Virus record (IMG/VR): IMGVR_UViG_3300026256_000056 | Coordinates: 1 to 24,392 of that record | Source of the DNA: a virus | DNA length: 24,392 nucleotides | Reading direction: 5' to 3' (one strand) | Notes under the pieces: model-generated | What the model was told of the DNA's origin: nothing | Seen by the model: the letters and a program-made list of their open reading frames with translations, nothing else | Databases searched by the model: none | Program-made: the position numbers and the translations under genes | Part shown: positions 14,557 through 22,717 of the stretch, one piece after another | How positions within the stretch are numbered: position 1 is the first letter of the stretch | How the letters are laid out: the number at the start of each line of letters is the position of its first letter

Positions 14557-14855
14557 TGTATCAACCATTACCAGACGAATTATATATTAGAAGAAGTGCC
14601 ATTGAAGGTATGGGTTTATTTGCTAAAGAAGATATTGATGGTAATGTTAATTTAGGTTTAAGCCATATAGTTGTTGATGGTGAGCTTATAAGAACACCAT
14701 TAGGAGGTTTTGTTAATCATAGTGATAAACCTAATTGTATAAAAATTAAAGAAGGTGATAGGTATAGTTTATTTACCTTGCGTGATATAAAAGCGGAAGA
14801 AGAAATAACATTGGAATATACTTTTTATAATGTAAATGAACTTGGAACAAAGTAA
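14556..14855 (+). CDS. Minimal SET-domain protein (putative methyltransferase)
   Basis: 99 residues, almost nothing but a SET core. It shows the cofactor loop GMGLFA (18-23), the pseudoknot motif GGFVNHSDKPNC (50-61) with Asn54-His55-Ser56, and the C-terminal EITLEYTFY (83-91) containing the likely catalytic Tyr88. Typical SET domains are about 120-130 residues with pre- and post-SET parts, so this is at the short end, but the three signature motifs are intact. SET proteins methylate lysines using S-adenosylmethionine. The start overlaps the dioxygenase stop (TAATG) and the end overlaps the radical SAM gene by 20 bases. Substrate unknown; a phage or host protein is possible. Confidence 0.8.
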   Translation: MYQPLPDELYIRRSAIEGMGLFAKEDIDGNVNLGLSHIVVDGELIRTPLGGFVNHSDKPNCIKIKEGDRYSLFTLRDIKAEEEITLEYTFYNVNELGTK

Positions 14856-15714
14856 AGAACTATTTAAAAAAAATATATATTCAGTAGAGATAGGTATTCA
14901 TAACTATTGTAATAGAACTTGTACATTTTGTCCTTTATCAAGAAAAGATGTAAATAGAAGAGTGAAAAGAAATATGACCTTTATGACGGATGCAATGTAT
15001 TTAAGTATATTAAATCAATTAGCAGAAATAGATTTTAATGGTCGTATAGATTTTACAAGATATCACGAACCACTTTCAGATAAAGAAGCAATATTAGAAG
15101 CAGTAAGAGCAGCTAAAAGAATTATACCTAAAGCAAAGATTAATATTAATACCAATTCAGATTATCTTAATAAAGAGTACATACAAGAGTTGATAGAAGC
15201 AGGCGTAGATAATATAGCAATGCAAGCGTATTTAAAAAATGGTGCAACTGTTTATAATGAAAACGAAGTATTTGAACGTATTAACCATATATGTGATAGA
15301 ATAGGTGTAGAAAGAATTAATCCAGATGAACATAAAAATAAAGATTGGATTATATACAGACTGCCACAATTTAAAGGTTCTATTCACGCAAGAAATTATT
15401 GGAAGAATGGAACTAATAGAGCAGGTAGTGTGCCAATAGATTTAGGTTATACACGAACACAACCTTGTACTAGTATGAATAAAGGAATTTTTATAGAGTT
15501 TGATGGTTCAATGACTATCTGTTGTGATATGTTGACACCAGAAGTCCATAGTAAATGGGCAGTAGGTAATTTAAAAAAAGAACCTAGTTTGTTTTTAAAC
15601 TATACTAGTGATTACTATACAGAATGGAGAGAAAGAATTAATAGAGCAGATTGGTTTAAAGGTTCTCCTTGTATAGTTTGTAAAAGGGATGTAAGAGGTA
15701 AAGAGGCAAGATAA
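14836..15714 (+). CDS. Radical SAM enzyme with SPASM-like C-terminus
   Basis: 292 residues. The N-terminal cluster motif is CNRTCTFC (Cys25, Cys29, Cys32), the canonical CxxxCxxC that binds the 4Fe-4S cluster cleaving S-adenosylmethionine. Further cysteines at 211, 229/230, 279 and 282 (QPC, ITICC-like TICCD, SPCIVC) fit a SPASM-type auxiliary cluster. SPASM enzymes modify peptides, proteins or sugars. The next gene is an asparagine-synthase-like amidotransferase, joined by TAATG, so both may act on one substrate, plausibly a surface sugar or a peptide. An enzyme of cofactor maturation is the alternative. Family is clear, reaction unknown. Confidence 0.85.
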   Translation: MNLEQSKELFKKNIYSVEIGIHNYCNRTCTFCPLSRKDVNRRVKRNMTFMTDAMYLSILNQLAEIDFNGRIDFTRYHEPLSDKEAILEAVRAAKRIIPKAKININTNSDYLNKEYIQELIEAGVDNIAMQAYLKNGATVYNENEVFERINHICDRIGVERINPDEHKNKDWIIYRLPQFKGSIHARNYWKNGTNRAGSVPIDLGYTRTQPCTSMNKGIFIEFDGSMTICCDMLTPEVHSKWAVGNLKKEPSLFLNYTSDYYTEWRERINRADWFKGSPCIVCKRDVRGKEAR

Positions 15715-17528
15715 TGTGTGCGATACACGGAATATTATATAGGTCTAAAGAGTTAATGGATGAAATGTTGTGCCAAGCACATCATAGAGGACCTGATGGT
15801 AATGGTCAATGGAGTGATGAAGATATTACTTTAGGTCATAATCTATTATCAATTATAGACACTACAGAAAATTCAAAACAACCTTGGTTTCATAATGATT
15901 GGGTATTAGTTTATAATGGAGAGATATATAATTATAAAGAATTAGGTTTTAAAACTAAAACTAATACAGATACAGAAGTTTTAATTAGAGGTTTGGAAAA
16001 AGAAGGTTCATCATTTATTAAAAAATTAGATGGTATGTTTGCCTTTGCCGCTTATAATAAAAAGAAAAAAGAATTAATACTTGCTAGAGATAGTAATGGT
16101 GCAAAACCTTTATATTATGGTTATATAAATGATAAGTTAGCATTTTCTTCTGAAATTAAAAGTTTATTAGCAATAGGATTTGAAAGAAAAGTAGATAAAG
16201 AAGCATTTAAACATTATTATAAACAAGGATATAATTCTGGTTATTTAACTTTATTCAAAGGTATAAAGAAATTAGTACCAGGTGAGTATGTTAAAATTAA
16301 TATTAGAACAAAACGAAGAACATCATCCAATCTTAATAATATACCTGTAAAACAAATACCAGTTAAAAATGTAGGTAAGATTTCAGAAGAAGTTAGAAAT
16401 AGATTATATCAGGCGACTAAACAGACTTTAATGGGACGTAGAGAGATTGGTTTATTTTTAAGTGGTGGTATTGATAGTACATCTATATTATATGAAATGA
16501 CACAATCATTAGATACAAAACCAAATACATTTAGCTCCAGATTTATATTAAAAGATAGAAAAAGTAGACTTAATCAAGACCCCGATTTGGCAAAATCAAC
16601 ATCAGCATTATATGGTGGTATACATAAAGAGCTACTTATAGATGAGAAAAATTATGTAGATACTATGAGAGATACAATATTAGCTTTAGAAGAACCTAGA
16701 CAAAGTAAAAGTCTACCTGTGTATTATAATGTAAATAAATTTATAAAACAAAATGGTATAACAGTAACTTTAAGTGGTGATGGAGGAGATGAATTATTAT
16801 GTGGTTATAAACATCATAGAAAACCAGAATGGAGAACTAAATTAAAAGCATTATCTTCTGAACATAAAGAATTACAAAATAAAGAGTTATGGGCAAGTCT
16901 TGATGAACAAATGACATATTTTGATAGTTGGTTTCCTACAGGTGGATTACAAGGTGATAAGATAAATGATTTTATGTTCATAGAATGCTTGAATACATTA
17001 TCAGAAGATTTTTTAATTAGAAATGATAAGTTAGGTATGAGATTTAGTTTAGAAGGAAGATTTCCTATGTTGAATAAAACATTTAGAGATTATATAAGAA
17101 GTGTACCTAGTGAGTTTAAAGTTAATAAGGAATATATGACAGGTGATTGGTCTAGGCACAATAAACCATTATTAAAAACTGCTTACTTTAGTAGATTGCC
17201 ACACTATATATTAAAAAGAGCAAAGACAGGTTGGAGATTTCCTACAGACGAAGGTATAATAGGAAGATTTTCTAATCCAGCTCCAAATAATAGTACATTG
17301 AAAGATTATATTAGACATTTATTAATGAATAAGGAAATGCAAGAAATTTTTGAATATACCCCTGCTGATATAGATAATAAATATATGAGTACGAAAGGAT
17401 GGGAAAAAGGTTTTAATAAAAGTGGTAAAGAAACTATATTGGCAAATATAGGACAAAAATCACAAAAACAATTATTTACTATACTATCCTTTGCCGTGTG
17501 GTATGATGTATTTAAAATGAGTATATAG
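15714..17528 (+). CDS. asnB: Glutamine-hydrolysing asparagine synthase-like amidotransferase
   Basis: 604 residues, two full domains. The N-terminal class II glutaminase starts MCAIHGI, where Cys2 is the nucleophile after Met removal; it also has HHRGPDG (23-29) and YNGEIYNY (67-74). The C-terminal synthetase domain has the ATP pyrophosphatase loop LSGGIDST (249-256) and LSGDGGDELLCGY (353-365). Canonical AsnB makes asparagine from aspartate. In O-antigen and capsule clusters, close relatives amidate uronic acids or other carboxylates. Given flanking radical SAM, DegT, Gmd and glycosyltransferase genes, sugar amidation is a fair alternative to asparagine synthesis. It overlaps the radical SAM stop by one base. 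Confidence 0.9.
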   Translation: MCAIHGILYRSKELMDEMLCQAHHRGPDGNGQWSDEDITLGHNLLSIIDTTENSKQPWFHNDWVLVYNGEIYNYKELGFKTKTNTDTEVLIRGLEKEGSSFIKKLDGMFAFAAYNKKKKELILARDSNGAKPLYYGYINDKLAFSSEIKSLLAIGFERKVDKEAFKHYYKQGYNSGYLTLFKGIKKLVPGEYVKINIRTKRRTSSNLNNIPVKQIPVKNVGKISEEVRNRLYQATKQTLMGRREIGLFLSGGIDSTSILYEMTQSLDTKPNTFSSRFILKDRKSRLNQDPDLAKSTSALYGGIHKELLIDEKNYVDTMRDTILALEEPRQSKSLPVYYNVNKFIKQNGITVTLSGDGGDELLCGYKHHRKPEWRTKLKALSSEHKELQNKELWASLDEQMTYFDSWFPTGGLQGDKINDFMFIECLNTLSEDFLIRNDKLGMRFSLEGRFPMLNKTFRDYIRSVPSEFKVNKEYMTGDWSRHNKPLLKTAYFSRLPHYILKRAKTGWRFPTDEGIIGRFSNPAPNNSTLKDYIRHLLMNKEMQEIFEYTPADIDNKYMSTKGWEKGFNKSGKETILANIGQKSQKQLFTILSFAVWYDVFKMSI

Positions 17529-17536
17529 GAGAAATT

Positions 17537-18739
17537 ATGAAATATCCATTAGCTAGTGATACTTGGGATCATAAAGAGTTACACGCAATACAAGAAGTCA
17601 TAAAAGGTGGACGATATACAATGGGTCCTTACGTCAAGAAGTTTGAGCAAGAGTTTGCCAAATATTTTAGATGTAATGAGGCAGTTATGGTTAATAGTGG
17701 GTCAACTGCTAATCTATTAATGATAGCACTATTGAAATTAAAATATAAAAGAGGTGGTAATATAATTGTGCCTGCTGTATCTTGGTCAACAACATATTTT
17801 CCATTACAACAATACGGTTTCAAATTAAATTTTGTAGATGTAGATAGAGAAACTTTAAATATAGACCCTAATAAAGTTAGAGAAGCAATTAATGATGATA
17901 CTTGCGCTATATTTGCAGTTAATCTTTTAGGTAACTCCTGTGACCATTATTCATTAATGCATATTGCTAGAGATAATGGACTTATGTTAATAGAGGACAA
18001 TTGTGAGAGTTTAGGTGCTCAGACATATAACTTTGAATATTGTGGAACGTTTGCTGATTTAGGTAGTTTTTCTTTCTTCTTTTCACATCACTTACAAACA
18101 ATGGAAGGTGGTATGATTGCTTGTAGAAATAAAGATGACGCTGATTATTTAAGGTCATTAAGAGCACACGGTTGGTGCCGAGATTTACCAGACGACAATA
18201 AGATTTATAAGAAGACTGGAGATAAATTTAAAGATAGTTTTACGTTTGTAACTCCAGGTTATAGTGTAAGACCATTAGAAATGAGTGGTGCAATAGGTAG
18301 TGTGCAACTTAAAAAAGAAATGGAAATGAGAACTCAAAGAATTCGTAATGCAAAATATTTTCAACATAAATTTAAAGATAATAAAGATATTTTATTACAG
18401 AAAGAAATAGGAACGTCTAGTTGGTTTGGATTCTCATTAGTATTACAAAATGATTTATATGGTTGGCGTGATGTAATTGTTAATAGACTTACTAAAGCAG
18501 GAGTAGAGTGTAGACCTATTGTTGCAGGTAATTTTATGAACAATCCTGTAATAGATTATCTTGATTATTATAATAATAGTTGTCCAAATGCAGATTACAT
18601 ACACGAAAATGGTTTGTTTATAGGAAACGATATAAGAGATTTAAAAGAAAATATTGATATGGTTTATGATTTGATTAATAAACCAGTAACTAGATTAGAA
18701 CAAATGGAAACATTAACACACGATCCTATTGTGGATTAA
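17537..18739 (+). CDS. DegT-family PLP enzyme with His in place of the PLP lysine (ColD-like 3-dehydratase)
   Basis: 400 residues with the fold of sugar aminotransferases: VNSGSTANLLM (52-62), VPAVSWSTT (78-86), LIEDNCESLGA (151-161) and YSVRPLEMSGAIG near 245-257. At the position of the Schiff-base lysine (usual motif S-F-x-x-x-K-x-L) the sequence is SFFFSHHLQTMEGG-like, with His184-His185 (residues 179-192). Lys to His is the hallmark of GDP-4-keto-6-deoxy-mannose 3-dehydratase (ColD) and of CDP-sugar dehydratase E1/RfbH. E1 also needs a four-cysteine iron-sulphur site, which is not visible here, so ColD is the better model. The next gene is Gmd, which makes ColD's substrate. A good GGAG site precedes the ATG. 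An aminotransferase label would be misleading. Confidence 0.85.
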   Translation: MKYPLASDTWDHKELHAIQEVIKGGRYTMGPYVKKFEQEFAKYFRCNEAVMVNSGSTANLLMIALLKLKYKRGGNIIVPAVSWSTTYFPLQQYGFKLNFVDVDRETLNIDPNKVREAINDDTCAIFAVNLLGNSCDHYSLMHIARDNGLMLIEDNCESLGAQTYNFEYCGTFADLGSFSFFFSHHLQTMEGGMIACRNKDDADYLRSLRAHGWCRDLPDDNKIYKKTGDKFKDSFTFVTPGYSVRPLEMSGAIGSVQLKKEMEMRTQRIRNAKYFQHKFKDNKDILLQKEIGTSSWFGFSLVLQNDLYGWRDVIVNRLTKAGVECRPIVAGNFMNNPVIDYLDYYNNSCPNADYIHENGLFIGNDIRDLKENIDMVYDLINKPVTRLEQMETLTHDPIVD

Positions 18740-18751
18740 TTAAGGAGAAAA

Positions 18752-19801
18752 ATGAAAAGAGCATTAATAACAGGTATAACTGGACAAGACGGCGCTTATC
18801 TTGCTAAATTGTTATTAGAAAAAGGTTATAAAGTATTTGGTGGACAAAGACGAAGTACATCACCAAAACATTGGCGATTAGATGAAATGGGTATTACAGA
18901 CCAAATAGAGTTTGTTGAACTTGATGTAATAGACCAGGCAAATATAAGAAGAGCTATAGAAGAAACTCAACCAGATGAAGTGTATAATTTAGCTGCTCAA
19001 TCTTTTGTATGGTTATCATTTAAACAACCAGAACTTGCTACTTTAATAGACGCAATGGGTCCTTTGAGAATACTAGAAAGTATAAGACAAGTAAATCCTA
19101 AAATAAAATTTTATCAAGCAAGTACAAGTGAAATGTATGGAAAAGTATTTGAAACACCACAAAAAGAAACAACGAAGTTTTGGCCGAGGTCACCATATGG
19201 TGTTGCAAAACTATATGCTCATCACATAACAGTAAATTATAGAGAGGCATATGATATGTTTGCTTGTTGTGGTTTATTATTTAATCACGAAAGTCCACAT
19301 AGAGGTGAGGACTTTGTAACTAGAAAGATATCAAAAGGTTTAGCACATTGGTTGCAAGAAGGAAGACCAATTGTTTTAGGAAATTTAAATGCAAAAAGAG
19401 ATTGGGGACACGCTGAGGATTTTGTTAGAGGTATGTGGCAAATGCTACAACACGATAAACCAGATGATTATGTATTAGCAACTGGTGAAATTCATACAGT
19501 AAAAGAATTTGCAGATATGGCATTAGATTATAAAGATATAAAACATTATTGGAAAGATGGTCAATGTTTTACAGACGGCAATCAGTTAATTATTACTACT
19601 GATAAGAAACATTTAAGACCTGCTGAGGTAGATGTATTACAAGGGGATGCTAGTAAGGCAAGAGAAGTATTAGGTTGGGAACATAAACATAATGTAGAGA
19701 GTTTAATGAAACAAATGGTTGACGCAGATATCGGTAGATTTTGTAGTGACCATCAATCAGGAGTACCAAGACTTTGGGATGCTCCAGAGAATTGTATATA
19801 A
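18752..19801 (+). CDS. gmd: GDP-mannose 4,6-dehydratase
   Basis: 349 residues, extended short-chain dehydrogenase. It converts GDP-mannose to GDP-4-keto-6-deoxymannose, the branch point to fucose, rhamnose, perosamine and colitose. Evidence: NADP-binding TGITGQDGAYLA (7-18), RR at 33-34 for the NADP phosphate, YNLAAQSF (78-85), the catalytic set STSEMYG (124-130) and YGVAK (Tyr149, Lys153), NHESPHRGEDFVTRK and the C-terminal RPAEVDVLQGD. The layout is very close to Pseudomonas Gmd. The ribosome site AAGGAGA precedes the ATG. The enzyme sits directly downstream of the ColD-like gene and upstream of glycosyltransferases, so it most likely feeds a surface glycan pathway. Confidence 0.95.
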   Translation: MKRALITGITGQDGAYLAKLLLEKGYKVFGGQRRSTSPKHWRLDEMGITDQIEFVELDVIDQANIRRAIEETQPDEVYNLAAQSFVWLSFKQPELATLIDAMGPLRILESIRQVNPKIKFYQASTSEMYGKVFETPQKETTKFWPRSPYGVAKLYAHHITVNYREAYDMFACCGLLFNHESPHRGEDFVTRKISKGLAHWLQEGRPIVLGNLNAKRDWGHAEDFVRGMWQMLQHDKPDDYVLATGEIHTVKEFADMALDYKDIKHYWKDGQCFTDGNQLIITTDKKHLRPAEVDVLQGDASKAREVLGWEHKHNVESLMKQMVDADIGRFCSDHQSGVPRLWDAPENCI

Positions 19802-20556
19802 TGGCTGATTACGTATTTTGTACAACATTTAATAAAAAACTTTATGATGACTATGCTCATCAATTAATTGACACGTTTATAGCAACAAAACAAATACCAA
19901 TGATGTATGTTTATGTGGAAGATAATCCAGACTGGTATCCTAAAATACCTAGAGTACATTATTATAATATATTTGATTATGAACCAGCTTTAAAAGATTT
20001 TATTGAAAGAAATAAACATAGAAAAGCAAATACTTTCTATGAAGAAGCGATAAGATTTAGTTATAAAGTATTTGCTCAATCAGCGGCAAGAAATAGGGGA
20101 GAAAAAATATTTTATGTAGATAGTGATTGTAAGTTTATGGGCACAATACCTGAAGAGTGGTACAACCAATGTTTACCAGATGATACGTTAATATCGTTTT
20201 ATGATAGACCATCACAATATACAGAAACAGGTTTTGTTGCATTTAATAATACACCAAACAATAATCATAGCATATGCAACCAGTTTTTTAATGCATATAG
20301 AGATTGGTATGTAACAGATAAAGTATATACAATAAACAAATTAGAAAAGAATTTTTGGACAGATTGCCACACATTGGACGGTACTAGGCAAATGTTTAAG
20401 GACAATCCAGCTTATATTGAAAAAATACTAGGGGATGGTAAAAATGGACATATAATGGCAAGAGATAAGTTTATTAATCCTTATATAGACCATAGAAAAG
20501 GACCAAGAAAAAAACAATCAAATAGTCCAGAATGGAGAAAAAATAATGACAGATAA
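19801..20556 (+). CDS. Putative glycosyltransferase (GT-A type, DxD)
   Basis: 251 residues from ATG 19801, which overlaps the gmd stop (TAATG). An in-frame ATG at 19774 inside gmd is less likely because it adds nine residues with no ribosome site. The N-terminus (DYVFCTTFNKKLYDDYAHQL) resembles the nucleotide-binding strand and helix of GT-A enzymes. FYVDSDCKFMG (104-114) has a DxD metal motif (Asp107, Asp109). FVAFNN (145-150) and FWTDCHTLDG (185-194) fit acceptor-side elements. The C-terminus is basic. It probably transfers a sugar to a surface glycan; donor and acceptor unknown. Confidence 0.7.
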   Translation: MADYVFCTTFNKKLYDDYAHQLIDTFIATKQIPMMYVYVEDNPDWYPKIPRVHYYNIFDYEPALKDFIERNKHRKANTFYEEAIRFSYKVFAQSAARNRGEKIFYVDSDCKFMGTIPEEWYNQCLPDDTLISFYDRPSQYTETGFVAFNNTPNNNHSICNQFFNAYRDWYVTDKVYTINKLEKNFWTDCHTLDGTRQMFKDNPAYIEKILGDGKNGHIMARDKFINPYIDHRKGPRKKQSNSPEWRKNNDR

Positions 20557-20803
20557 AGATGAACTAAAAAAAGCTTTAGATGGTGAAATGGCTATACCAA
20601 CAGAAACATCTAACGAAAATGATAAAACTTATGAGAATGAAAGTACAAGAGATTATTCTCCAATGGTACAACTTTCAGTTAGAGAATATGATAAGTTAAA
20701 AGAACAAAGTAAATATATTACAGACCCTACTTTAATTGGTATGATAGATAAGTTAGAGTTTTTTGTAAAAGAGTTGAGAAAACATATAGTAAGAAAATTA
20801 TAA
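20546..20803 (+). CDS. Small hypothetical protein
   Basis: 85 residues, charged, with a disordered N-terminal half (Glu, Asp, Asn, Thr) and a helical C-terminal half (LIGMIDKLEFFVKELRKHIV). It overlaps both flanking glycosyltransferase genes by 11 and 1 bases, which supports translation. No motif, signal peptide or membrane helix. It may be an adaptor of the neighbouring enzymes, but this is a guess. Confidence 0.6.
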   Translation: MTDKDELKKALDGEMAIPTETSNENDKTYENESTRDYSPMVQLSVREYDKLKEQSKYITDPTLIGMIDKLEFFVKELRKHIVRKL

Positions 20804-21477
20804 TGATTAACATTTTTATAGGATATGATAGTAAAGAAAAGGTAGCATTTAATGTACTTGCATATAGTATATTAAAAAATAGTACAAGACCTGTATCTAT
20901 TACACCTATTTATTTACCAAATATAAAAGATAACTTTACAAGAGAACGTAGTAATATAGAATCAACTGAATTTAGTTTTAGTAGATTTATAGTACCTCAC
21001 CTTATGAACTATAAAGGTTGGGCATTATTTTTAGATTGCGACCAATTAATGACAGGTGATGTTGCTGAATTATGGAGATTACGTGATGAGAAGTATGCCG
21101 TACAAGTATGTAAGCACGATTACCAACCAATAGAAAGTAAAAAGTTTTTAGGTCAAGTACAAACAAAATATGTTAAGAAAAATTGGTCAAGTTTTATGTT
21201 AATGAATTGTGATAAGTGTACAGCATTAACACCTGATTATGTTAATAGTGCAACAGGATTACAATTACACCAATTCAAATGGTTAGAAAATGATGATAAG
21301 ATTGGTGAACTACCATTAGAGTGGAATTGGTTAGTTGGGGAACCTGGATATAATTATAAACAAGATGTAAAAAATATACATTATACAAAAGGTGGACCTT
21401 GGTTTAATGAATATAGAGATTGTGATTATTCAAAAGAGTGGTTGAAATTATATGATGAGTGTTGTGATATAGAGTAA
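20803..21477 (+). CDS. GT8-like glycosyltransferase
   Basis: 224 residues. MINIFIGYDSKEKVAFNVLA is the nucleotide-sugar binding start typical of GT8-like enzymes, FLDCDQLMTGD (76-86) carries the DxD metal site (Asp78, Asp80), and IHYTKGGPWFNEY (192-204) supplies the conserved His193 near the C-terminus, as in H-x-x-G-x-x-K-P-W. GT8 enzymes are retaining transferases using UDP-glucose or UDP-galactose, and many build LPS cores. Enzymes of this type are common in marine bacteria and phage surface islands. TAATG junctions on both sides mark an operon. Confidence 0.8.
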   Translation: MINIFIGYDSKEKVAFNVLAYSILKNSTRPVSITPIYLPNIKDNFTRERSNIESTEFSFSRFIVPHLMNYKGWALFLDCDQLMTGDVAELWRLRDEKYAVQVCKHDYQPIESKKFLGQVQTKYVKKNWSSFMLMNCDKCTALTPDYVNSATGLQLHQFKWLENDDKIGELPLEWNWLVGEPGYNYKQDVKNIHYTKGGPWFNEYRDCDYSKEWLKLYDECCDIE

Positions 21478-22235
21478 TGGTACAAGGATTATTAACTAGA
21501 CCAGCGACAGATGAAGTTGTAAAACCTTTTGTTGAAAGTGCAAAGGGAACATTACATACAGTTGACAATGTTGATATTAATAAACCCATTGCTTGTTTTG
21601 GAATATTAAGAGGCACAGGCGAACTTCTGAAACAAAGTAAAGAGTTTTATTATTTTGACCACGCTTACTTATATGGTAATAGACATAAACCATCAAAGGT
21701 ATCTGGTGAGAGAATATATAGATTAACAAAAAATCATTATCATATACAAACTATACAAGCATTAACAGATGAAGACCACGAAAGAATTAAAAAGTATAAA
21801 CAGTATATAAAATTAAAACCTTGGAAAACTGGTAAAGAAGGTGGTTATATATTAATTATAGCACCTTCTCATTTTCAAATAGCATATCATAATATAGGTA
21901 GTTGGGTTGATGATACTATAAAGATTTTAAAACAACATACAGATAGACCTATTAAAGTAAGAGATAAAAAAAGTATGAAACCATTAAGAGAAGAAGTAGA
22001 AGGTGCATATGCTGTAGTATCTCATAATTCAGCAGTTGTAGTTGACGCTATTATAAATGGAGTACCTATATTTTGTGATAAAATGAATATGGGTGTACCA
22101 ATGGGGTTAACAGATTTTAGTAAAATAGAACAACCTATAAAACCTGGTAGATTGAACTGGATATATAGTTTACTAGCAAACCAATTTACTATGACAGAAA
22201 TAAAAGATGGAACAGCGTGGAGAAAAGTACAATGA
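21477..22235 (+). CDS. Capsule/GT-B-type surface glycan protein, copy 1
   Basis: 252 residues. The N-terminal part has no recognised motif. From 122 to 205 it shows GGYILIIAPS, a helix with WVDDTIKILKQHTDRPIKVRDK, then AYAVVSHNSAVVVDAIINGVPIF. The last segment matches the S-x-x-x-x-E/D-A-x-x-x-G-x-P-V motif of capsule and CDP-glycerol-type transferases, where the C-terminal Rossmann fold binds the donor. The same three blocks recur in the truncated gene at 23743, so the two are diverged paralogues. It is joined by TAATG to the GT8-like gene and by ATGA to the acetyltransferase. Substrate not known. Confidence 0.65.
   Translation: MVQGLLTRPATDEVVKPFVESAKGTLHTVDNVDINKPIACFGILRGTGELLKQSKEFYYFDHAYLYGNRHKPSKVSGERIYRLTKNHYHIQTIQALTDEDHERIKKYKQYIKLKPWKTGKEGGYILIIAPSHFQIAYHNIGSWVDDTIKILKQHTDRPIKVRDKKSMKPLREEVEGAYAVVSHNSAVVVDAIINGVPIFCDKMNMGVPMGLTDFSKIEQPIKPGRLNWIYSLLANQFTMTEIKDGTAWRKVQ
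22219..22222 (+). promoter_or_regulatory. Shine-Dalgarno GGAG fixing the acetyltransferase start
   Basis: GGAG lies 9 bases before ATG 22232, which also forms an ATGA overlap with the preceding stop. The longer in-frame ATG at 22217 would place this site inside the coding sequence, so 22232 is preferred. Confidence 0.6.
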
Positions 22236-22717
22236 AAGTATTAAAAAGTAAATTATCAGATTTTTTTAAATGGGTAAAGGGTACTGAACTTGTTGAGTTA
22301 GATAATATAGACGTATCGGAAGATCCAGTTAGACCTGAATTAACTTTAGGTTGGCGAATAACAAATGGTCGTAAGATATTTGGTTTAAAATATGATGATG
22401 AAATTGAAGGTATTATATGTATAGCATTTACCAATGATGTGCCTTCAAGTATAAAAGAATTAGATATTATGAGTGAGTTAGCACATATTAAAAACGAAAA
22501 GAAAATTGCTATTGCATATACAGTATGGTCAAGAAAAAGAGGTGCAGGTAAAGAGATAGTAAATAAAGTAATAGAATATGCTAAAAAGAATAAAATTGAA
22601 AGAGTAATAACGTTGTCCCCATTAACACCTATGGCGACACACTTTCATATTAGAAATGGTGCAAAACAAATTAACATAAATGAGGTAACCCAAAATTTTG
22701 AGTATGCAATTAGATAA
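22232..22717 (+). CDS. GNAT-like acetyltransferase
   Basis: 161 residues. The central part has the GNAT outline: a beta segment EGIICIAFTND (59-69), IAIAYTVWSRKRGAGKEIV (92-110) with the R-x-x-G-x-G-like acetyl-CoA pyrophosphate loop, and ERVITLSPLTPMATHFHIRNGA (123-144), corresponding to the usual A-x-x-F-Y-x-x-x-G-F end. It would transfer an acetyl group from acetyl-CoA to an amine, for example on an amino sugar or protein. In this glycan island, a sugar N-acetyltransferase is plausible. Start discussed at 22219. The end overlaps the GMP reductase gene by 14 bases. Confidence 0.65.
   Translation: MKVLKSKLSDFFKWVKGTELVELDNIDVSEDPVRPELTLGWRITNGRKIFGLKYDDEIEGIICIAFTNDVPSSIKELDIMSELAHIKNEKKIAIAYTVWSRKRGAGKEIVNKVIEYAKKNKIERVITLSPLTPMATHFHIRNGAKQININEVTQNFEYAIR

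Noticed and set aside
16120-16135. TATAAAT-like octamer inside the asparagine-synthase gene as a late promoter
   Set aside because: One mismatch, inside coding sequence, no gene start downstream; such matches are expected by chance in AT-rich DNA.
17537-18739. Ordinary sugar aminotransferase
   Set aside because: The PLP lysine is replaced by His184, so transamination by the normal mechanism is not expected.
19774-19800. Upstream start for the glycosyltransferase after gmd
   Set aside because: It would begin inside gmd without a ribosome site; ATG 19801 forms the TAATG coupling used throughout this run.
22698-22703. TTG start for the GMP reductase
   Set aside because: An ATG two codons later gives the usual N-terminus; no ribosome site favours TTG.
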